Source: Acidimicrobiia bacterium (lineage in GTDB: Bacteria > Actinomycetota > Acidimicrobiia > Spongiisociales > ZC4RG35). From it: a DNA stretch of 9,552 nucleotides. The number at the start of each line of letters is the position of its first letter. Within the stretch, counting starts at the first letter, position 1. A model generated the notes under the pieces. It made no database searches. It saw only the letters and a list, made by a program, of their open reading frames with translations, and was not told the origin of the DNA. The stretch covers positions 1 to 9,552 of the forward strand of contig JAOUGY010000138.1 in NCBI GenBank assembly GCA_029865445.1, read 5' to 3'. A program made the translations under genes and the position numbers. Below are positions 6,464-9,552 of this stretch, piece by piece.

Positions 6464-6493
6464 AGTATGGACCACGGTTTGACCTGATGTCAA
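6464..6493 (-). promoter_or_regulatory. Promoter of the SAM riboswitch-osmC-metY unit
   Basis: On the minus strand a perfect -35 hexamer TTGACA (6493-6488), an 18-nt spacer and a -10 CATACT (6469-6464) precede the riboswitch. The predicted start at about 6457 leaves roughly 12 nt before P1 of the aptamer. Both hexamer quality and placement directly before an S-box make this the most credible promoter of the window. Confidence 0.7.
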
Positions 6494-6497
6494 GACC
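6476..6497. promoter_or_regulatory. Inverted repeat over the riboswitch-unit -35 box, possible operator in the divergent region
   Basis: GGTTTGAC (6476-6483), CTGAT spacer, then GTCAA-g-ACC (6489-6497) forms a near-perfect dyad, with TTGAC/GTCAA as its exact core. It covers the -35 box of the minus-strand promoter. On the plus strand it provides TGTCAA 16 nt before TATGGT (6510-6515), a possible weak promoter for the sigma gene at 6543. A further TGTCAA lies at 6451-6456. A repressor site or simply back-to-back -35 elements would both explain it. Confidence 0.4.
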
Positions 6498-6542
6498 CCG
6501 ATCTGGCGCTATGGTTTGCGGATCGGCCCCCGGGGGAAACGC

Positions 6543-7139
6543 GTGACCGACAAGCGAACGGACTGCGAGATCATCGTCGCCTCCCGAGGGAGGCCCGAGC
6601 TTTTCGAGACGATCTTCGAACGTCACCATCAGGCCGTGTACCGGTTCGCTGCCGGCCGGTGCGGACCGGATGACGCATCCGACGTAGCATCGGACACGTT
6701 CGTGAGAGCGTTCGATCGACGTGACCGATTCCGAACCGATCGAGACAGCGCACTTCCCTGGTTGTTCGGCATCGCCGCCAACATCGTGCGGGAACGGCGT
6801 CGCAAGTCCGCTCGCCGCCACGGGATGCTTCGCCGTTCGACGATGCTGGTTGTCGGCGAAGACGCCCGGTTCGAGTCCGAAGCGGCCGAACGCGTCGATG
6901 CCTCGTTCCAACAGCGGGCCCTCGCCGAGGCTCTGTCCACGCTGAGTGACGACGAATACCAGGTGCTCATGTTGTTGGCGATCGCCGACTTCTCGTATTC
7001 CGACATCGCCGAGCATCTCGAGATCCCGATCGGCACGGTCCGGTCGCGAATCCATCGTGCCCGGAGAAGAATGAGGGAACTGTTGGAGCATGAGCGGCCA
7101 ATAACGGACGACTCTGCCACCCATGGACGACTTCTCTGA
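6543..7139 (+). CDS. ECF-type (extracytoplasmic function) RNA polymerase sigma factor
   Basis: A 198-residue protein from GTG 6543, preceded by GGGGGA 5 nt upstream; the TTG at 6516 would add nine residues and has no better site. Sigma region 2 spans about residues 20-90: FETIFERHHQAVYRFAAGRC, DDASDVASDTFVRAFDRRDRF, and the -10-reading helix LPWLFGIAANIVRERRRKSA. After a linker, region 4 spans about 128-182 with LSTLSDDEYQVLMLLAIADF and the helix-turn-helix YSDIAEHLEIPIGTVRSRIH, ending RARRRMREL. Region 3 is absent, as expected for group 4 (ECF) sigma factors. Its 3' end overlaps the next gene by 17 nt, so the membrane protein below is its likely partner. The signal and regulon are unknown, and no autoregulatory promoter could be identified with confidence. 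Confidence 0.93.
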   Translation: MTDKRTDCEIIVASRGRPELFETIFERHHQAVYRFAAGRCGPDDASDVASDTFVRAFDRRDRFRTDRDSALPWLFGIAANIVRERRRKSARRHGMLRRSTMLVVGEDARFESEAAERVDASFQQRALAEALSTLSDDEYQVLMLLAIADFSYSDIAEHLEIPIGTVRSRIHRARRRMRELLEHERPITDDSATHGRLL

Positions 7140-8061
7140 CTTCGACCGGATTCTTCCAGTCGCTCCACCGGACTCGGTAGCCAGGACTCGTGCTCGCCTG
7201 AGGGATGCCTACGGGCGCGAGCGGCGCCGTCGACGGAGGGAGTGGTTCTTCGTGCGCGCAGTGGCCGTGGGCGTGGTGATCTTCACCGTCTGGTCGATCT
7301 CTCCGGCGACTCCCACCGATTCCGATCTGCCTCTCGTCGGATTGGCGCAGGCGACGGCCCAGCTCGCCCGGCCGACGGTGGATTCGGGTCAGCAGTGGTA
7401 CATCCGGGAGGTGCGATCCGAACGTCGTTCGATCGTTGATCGGACCGGTGTCCTCCCGAACGACATCACGTTCATGGTGAACACGGTGGCCGAGACATGG
7501 GTCGACCCCGAAACCGAGGTTGTGCGGCGCTCATCCAGTTCTCACATCGAATTGTTGTCCCCTGACGATCAGGTCGCCTACGAGCGACTCCACGGCCAGG
7601 AGTCCATCGGTCTCGAGCGGATCGAAGACGAGCCCATCGAGATCGCGTACCCGGGAGTCCACCCGGTGTGGTCTCAGCCCCCGTCGGTGGTGTACGACGA
7701 GTTGGCATCCGGTGTTGGATCGCAAGACGACATTCGACTGGAACGGCTCGAGGTCTTGAAGGCCGCCACGCGCCTCATCCAGTACCACGGCATCGATCCT
7801 TCAAAGCGGAGCACGCTGCTCTATACCATCGCCGAGATCCCTGGTATCGAGGTGGACCGGTCACTTGAGTCGGTGTCGGTTCGCTATCAGTACGTCGTGA
7901 AGGACGTCGCTCAGGAGATCCGATTCGATTTCGATCCGGGTGACGGCCGCCTGCTCGGTGAGTCGATCACCACTCTCGCGACCCCCACATCACCGGAGAT
8001 CGTCCTCAGCCAATCTCGGTACGAGGCTCGGCTGGAGATCGACGCAGCCTCGAACTCGTGA
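7123..8061 (+). CDS. Single-pass membrane protein resembling CU044_5270 family, sigma-factor partner
   Basis: A 312-residue protein from ATG 7123, inside the 3' end of the sigma gene (17-nt overlap, no separate Shine-Dalgarno, so coupled translation). Residues 1-41 are cytoplasmic and very basic (RERRRRRRE). One membrane helix runs from about 42 to 60 (FFVRAVAVGVVIFTVWSI), followed by a long outside domain with LAQATAQLARPTVDSGQQWY, like the start of CU044_5270-type proteins found beside ECF sigma factors in actinobacteria. There is no zinc-binding HxxxCxxC anti-sigma motif and no cysteine, so any sigma binding must use another surface in the short N-terminus. The family match is by overall pattern and is less certain than the sigma gene. 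The extracellular domain could sense an envelope signal, which is inference. A strong hairpin terminator follows 41 nt after the stop. Confidence 0.8.
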   Translation: MDDFSDFDRILPVAPPDSVARTRARLRDAYGRERRRRRREWFFVRAVAVGVVIFTVWSISPATPTDSDLPLVGLAQATAQLARPTVDSGQQWYIREVRSERRSIVDRTGVLPNDITFMVNTVAETWVDPETEVVRRSSSSHIELLSPDDQVAYERLHGQESIGLERIEDEPIEIAYPGVHPVWSQPPSVVYDELASGVGSQDDIRLERLEVLKAATRLIQYHGIDPSKRSTLLYTIAEIPGIEVDRSLESVSVRYQYVVKDVAQEIRFDFDPGDGRLLGESITTLATPTSPEIVLSQSRYEARLEIDAASNS

Positions 8062-8102
8062 ACCGGTCTTGGCCTGGCGGGTCGATCCCTTGACAGACAG
8101 AA

Positions 8103-8124
8103 GGGCCGGCCCTTGGGCCGGCCC
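8103..8124 (+). terminator. Hairpin terminator after the sigma/membrane-protein operon
   Basis: Two copies of GGGCCGGCCC (8103-8112 and 8115-8124) separated by TT fold as a 9-bp all-GC stem with a CUUG tetraloop, an especially stable loop. Only a weak ATTCT follows, as is common in GC-rich actinobacterial terminators. It is the only strong stem after 8061. Confidence 0.65.
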
Positions 8125-8173
8125 ATTCTGGCTGGGAGGAAACGGCAAGCCGGGTGGCACACGCCCGAGTGTT

Positions 8174-8218
8174 CGGCCGATCCACCGTGCGGCCGAAGTT
8201 TCGGCCGAGCGCACCGTG
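8174..8218. repeat. Short repeat cluster (CGGCCGA x3, CACCGTG x2) between operon ends
   Basis: CGGCCGA occurs at 8174-8180, 8190-8196 and 8202-8208, and CACCGTG at 8183-8189 and 8212-8218. The layout is an imperfect direct repeat of about 16 bp (CGGCCGA-n2-CACCGTG, then CGGCCGA-n3-CACCGTG) flanking a CGGCCGA-AGTT-TCGGCCG hairpin (8190-8207). It lies in the 227-nt gap between the sigma-partner and thioredoxin genes, which converge. Its function is unknown; the hairpin could help end transcription from either side. Confidence 0.5.
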
Positions 8219-8240
8219 TTCGATTGGTATTGGCCGCGAG

Positions 8241-8258
8241 CCGAAAACTGGTTCTCGG
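8241..8258 (-). terminator. Weak candidate terminator hairpin for the thioredoxin gene
   Basis: On the minus strand CCGAGAA-CCAG-UUUUCGG forms a 7-bp stem (with one G-U pair) 30 nt past the trxA stop. The plus-strand transcript would carry a mismatch, so the hairpin favours the trxA direction. No U-tract follows, hence low confidence. Confidence 0.3.
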
Positions 8259-8288
8259 GTCAAGCGCGGGGACGGGGGAAACGCCTGG

Positions 8289-8663
8289 TTAGCCCAGTTC
8301 CGACGGTGCTTGTTCGGCGATCTGGCGCCTCACGTCGTCCATGTCGAGCCCCTTCACCTGATCGATGAGGTCGTCGAACACCGGACCTGGAAGGGCCCCC
8401 GGCTGGGAGTAGAGCAGGATCTGGTCGCGGAACACCATGAGCGTGGGGATCGAGCGGATCCCGAACTCCATGCTCAACTGTTGCTGCTCTTCGGTGTTGA
8501 CCTTGGCGAAGACGATGTCCTCGTGCTTGTCGGATGCGGCCTCGAAGGTCGGTGCGAAGGTACGGCAGGGTCCACACCACGATGCCCAGAAGTCGATGAT
8601 CACGGTGTCGTTCTCGGTGATCATCGACTCGAACGTGTCCTGTGTGAGTTCTACGGTTGCCAT
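8289..8663 (-). CDS. trxA: Thioredoxin
   Basis: A 124-residue protein from ATG 8663 to TAA at 8289-8291. The start was chosen because MATVELTQDTF aligns with the usual thioredoxin N-terminus. A frame extension to ATG 8699 would add 12 residues unlike the family, and AAGGA lies 11 nt before 8663 (slightly long spacing). The active site reads DFWASWCGPCRTFAP, with redox cysteines Cys30 and Cys33. The cis-proline loop is SIPTLMVF, and the family strand VFAKVNTEEQQQL precedes it. Thioredoxins reduce disulfides in cytoplasmic proteins using electrons from thioredoxin reductase, which is not in the window. The C-terminus (KGLDMDDVRRQIAEQAPSEL) runs about 15 residues past the typical end and is charged. 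The gene is monocistronic as far as seen. Confidence 0.95.
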   Translation of the reverse strand: MATVELTQDTFESMITENDTVIIDFWASWCGPCRTFAPTFEAASDKHEDIVFAKVNTEEQQQLSMEFGIRSIPTLMVFRDQILLYSQPGALPGPVFDDLIDQVKGLDMDDVRRQIAEQAPSELG

Positions 8664-8706
8664 GTGAGAGTCTGTCCTTTCGGTCGGTCGTTCGAACATG
8701 TGCAGC

Positions 8707-8730
8707 GATCGGAATATTCCCCAACCGATC
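8707..8730. promoter_or_regulatory. Inverted repeat in the trxA upstream region
   Basis: GATCGG (8707-8712) and CCGATC (8725-8730) form exact arms around a 12-nt AT-richer centre overlapping the palindrome GGAATATTCC (8711-8720). It lies 44-67 nt before the trxA start. On the minus strand AATATT in its centre could serve as a -10 element. A regulator site or promoter for trxA is possible; no family consensus is recognised. Confidence 0.3.
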
Positions 8731-8740
8731 CGTGGCCCAG

Positions 8741-8773
8741 GTTTAACCGTCGTTCAGCCTCCGTTTAGCTGCC
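8741..8773 (+). promoter_or_regulatory. PHO-box-like tandem repeat (three 11-bp direct units)
   Basis: Three contiguous 11-bp units read GTTTAACCGTC (8741-8751), GTTCAGCCTCC (8752-8762) and GTTTAGCTGCC (8763-8773). All share GTTYA followed by a less conserved 4-5 nt tail. Direct 11-bp units with a GTTCACC-like head are the known operator architecture of PhoP response regulators in Streptomyces and relatives. The units point to the plus strand, followed by a possible -10 TAGGGT (8802-8807), but the next plus-strand sequence is an IS110 remnant. In the other direction, trxA starts 78 nt away. The periodicity is seen directly; the PhoP assignment is by analogy. Confidence 0.55.
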
Positions 8774-8832
8774 CAAGCTGGTCGCCAACCGGCCTCGACC
8801 GTAGGGTACGAGTCAGTGTCATGCTGCTATCG

Positions 8833-9013
8833 GTCCGACGGGTTCGCTCATAGGGTCGCTGCCTCCTTTGGGATGGCCGGCACGCGTTTTGCGGCCCGTC
8901 GGACGCGCCGGACCGGCCGGCGTGGCTTGATAGGAGATTGGCCTCCCGCCTCGACTGAGGCTTGCCCACCGACCGGTCCTGACAACACCCTCCGAGTCGA
9001 AGGGAGCAGGACC
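8833..9013 (+). ncRNA. Structured 5' noncoding end of an IS110-type element, possible bridge RNA remnant
   Basis: This 181-nt stretch before the transposase remnant is rich in paired segments. GTCCGACGGG (8833-8842) is a perfect 10-bp inverted repeat of CCCGTCGGAC (8895-8904). CCGG-ca-CGCGT (8877-8887) pairs with ACGCG-CCGG (8903-8911). GGACCGG (8910-8916) pairs with CCGGTCC (8973-8979). GCCTC-GACT-GAGGC is a hairpin at 8948-8961. IS110-family elements encode their bridge RNA in such a 5' noncoding end. TAGGAGA at 8931-8937, preceded by CTTGA, recurs just after the transposase stop (9415-9421, preceded by CTTGACA), as expected if the RNA carries a match to the element end. Exact RNA ends and loops cannot be set from one copy. 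Confidence 0.45.
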
Positions 9014-9412
9014 ATGATGGTCGTTTTGGGTGTGGATGCCCACAAGCGAACCCACACGATCGTGGCGTGTGACGAGGCCGGAGCTCAGCTCGGGTCGATG
9101 ACGGTGTCGGCTACCACGGAGGGTCATCTCCGTGCGGTCAAGTGGGTAGCGGAGTGGGAGACCCGGAACCACACACGATTCCGTCTCAACCGGGGGGGAA
9201 ACCGACAAACCAACGCTGCGATCCACCGGATCGCTGTCACACAGCTACGCATCCACCCACCAGCCAAAGAACTCATCCAGAGGCACATGAGCAACGGCAA
9301 GACGAAACGAGAAGCCCTACGCATCCTGAAACGCAGACTCAGCGACGTCGTCCACCGCACCATGACCCAAGACACACAATCCCTCCAAGCCAGCCAAACC
9401 ATGGCAACTTGA
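9014..9412 (+). pseudogene. IS110-family transposase, large in-frame internal deletion
   Basis: From ATG 9014 the 132-residue frame starts MMVVLGVDAHKRTHTIVACD, the RuvC-like DEDD domain start of IS110 transposases, retaining the first catalytic Asp (Asp8). From about residue 55 it jumps to FRLNRGGNRQTNAAIHRIAV and continues with TQLRIHPPAKELIQRHMSNG and KTKREALRILKRRLSDVVHR, the C-terminal end of the Transposase_20 domain. Full-length IS110 transposases have roughly 330-420 residues, so about 200-280 are missing. The lost part includes the other acidic catalytic residues and almost certainly the catalytic serine. The join, near residues 48-55, keeps the frame. The C-terminal portion is A/C-rich, unlike the N-terminal portion and neighbouring genes. 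The product cannot be an active recombinase. In-frame retention may be chance (1 in 3). Confidence 0.88.
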
Positions 9413-9441
9413 CATAGGAGAAACTCGTGTCGCTCGACCTG

Positions 9442-9552
9442 TCAGAATTCCAGGAACTGGATGTAGTTGCCGTCGGGATCGGCCACGGTCGCAACCAGGC
9501 CTCCCCAGTGTTCGCGCACCGGTCGGCGAACGATTCGCGCTCCGAGGGTGAC
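9442..9552 (-). CDS. VOC / glyoxalase-fold protein, C-terminal end (rest outside window)
   Basis: A 36-residue minus-strand frame enters from the right edge and stops at TGA 9442-9444. It reads VTLGARIVRRPVREHWGGLV followed by ATVADPDGNYIQFLEF. The block 'aDPDGNyiqflef' at the very end of the protein is the classic final beta-strand of vicinal-oxygen-chelate proteins (glyoxalase I, bleomycin-resistance proteins, extradiol dioxygenases), where the Glu is often a metal ligand. The substrate cannot be told from this fragment. The IS110 remnant ends about 20 nt past its stop codon and does not interrupt it. Confidence 0.85.
   Translation of the reverse strand, partial: VTLGARIVRRPVREHWGGLVATVADPDGNYIQFLEF

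Larger units (their letters stand above)
8833..9421 (+). mobile_element. Internally deleted IS110-family insertion sequence (approximate limits)
   Basis: The element consists of the structured 5' noncoding end, a shortened transposase gene and a short 3' end with CTTGACATAGGAGA. The left limit is set at the outer arm of the longest inverted repeat and the right limit at the TAGGAGA motif; both are estimates. IS110 elements lack terminal inverted repeats and usually make no target duplication, so limits need comparison with an empty site or other copies. It is inserted between trxA/PHO-box sequence and the 3' end of a VOC gene. Confidence 0.6.

Noticed and set aside
8091..8096. TTGACA after the sigma-partner gene as a promoter
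   Set aside because: The expected -10 position falls within the all-GC terminator stem.
8103..8218. CRISPR-like array suggested by repeated short units
   Set aside because: Units are only 7-10 bp, with 2-9 nt between them and no uniform spacers or cas genes.
8690..8697. GTTCGAAC palindrome upstream of trxA as a LexA (SOS) box
   Set aside because: The actinobacterial box needs TCGAAC and GTTCGA arms separated by four bases; here only one compact palindrome is present.

Overview
The window is GC-rich and tightly packed. It has several GTG starts, 4-nt GTGA stop/start overlaps, and two divergent genes whose -10-like boxes end only 7-8 nt before the start codon, as in leaderless mRNAs. With the ECF sigma/CU044_5270-like pair, an 11-bp-periodic PHO-box-like repeat and an actinobacterial-style IS110 remnant, this points to an actinomycete, perhaps an Acidimicrobiia-type environmental lineage. 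The assignment is inferred from composition and gene families only.

Layout. (1) 2-2831, plus strand: the C-terminal part of a SURF1-family cytochrome oxidase assembly protein, translationally coupled to a lipoprotein-anchored S41 (CtpA-like) protease. A small unknown lipoprotein follows, coupled to an unknown multi-pass membrane protein. (2) 2856-4293: a YbaK/EbsC-type aminoacyl-tRNA deacylase gene on the minus strand, broken by a one-base frameshift, divergent from a ribokinase-like PfkB sugar kinase. (3) 6493 down to 4286, minus strand: a complete sulfur-regulated transcription unit. It has a TTGACA/CATACT promoter, a clear SAM-I (S-box) riboswitch, a candidate 31-codon leader ORF with a Cys-Cys pair, two hairpin regions, an OsmC-family protein, and metY (O-acetylhomoserine sulfhydrylase). 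metY overlaps the kinase gene tail to tail by 8 bp. (4) 6543-8061, plus strand: an ECF sigma factor overlapping by 17 nt a single-pass membrane protein resembling the CU044_5270 family, followed by a strong hairpin terminator. (5) 8289-8663, minus strand: thioredoxin. (6) 8741-8773: three tandem 11-bp PHO-box-like units. (7) About 8833-9421: an IS110-family element that has lost the middle of its transposase but keeps its reading frame and its structured 5' noncoding end, where bridge RNAs lie in this family. (8) 9442-9552, minus strand: the C-terminal end of a VOC/glyoxalase-fold protein running off the window.

The strongest functional story is the SAM-sensing leader in front of OsmC and MetY. 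SAM is the end product of the methionine route fed by MetY, so the riboswitch gives a feedback loop and places this OsmC protein in sulfur metabolism. The leader has more parts than a riboswitch alone requires (a short ORF with an ideal Shine-Dalgarno and TGT-TGT codons, plus a hairpin before osmC), which suggests a possible second, cysteine-related control layer. Other items worth following are the PHO-box-like repeat facing a decayed transposon and the in-frame internally deleted IS110 derivative.
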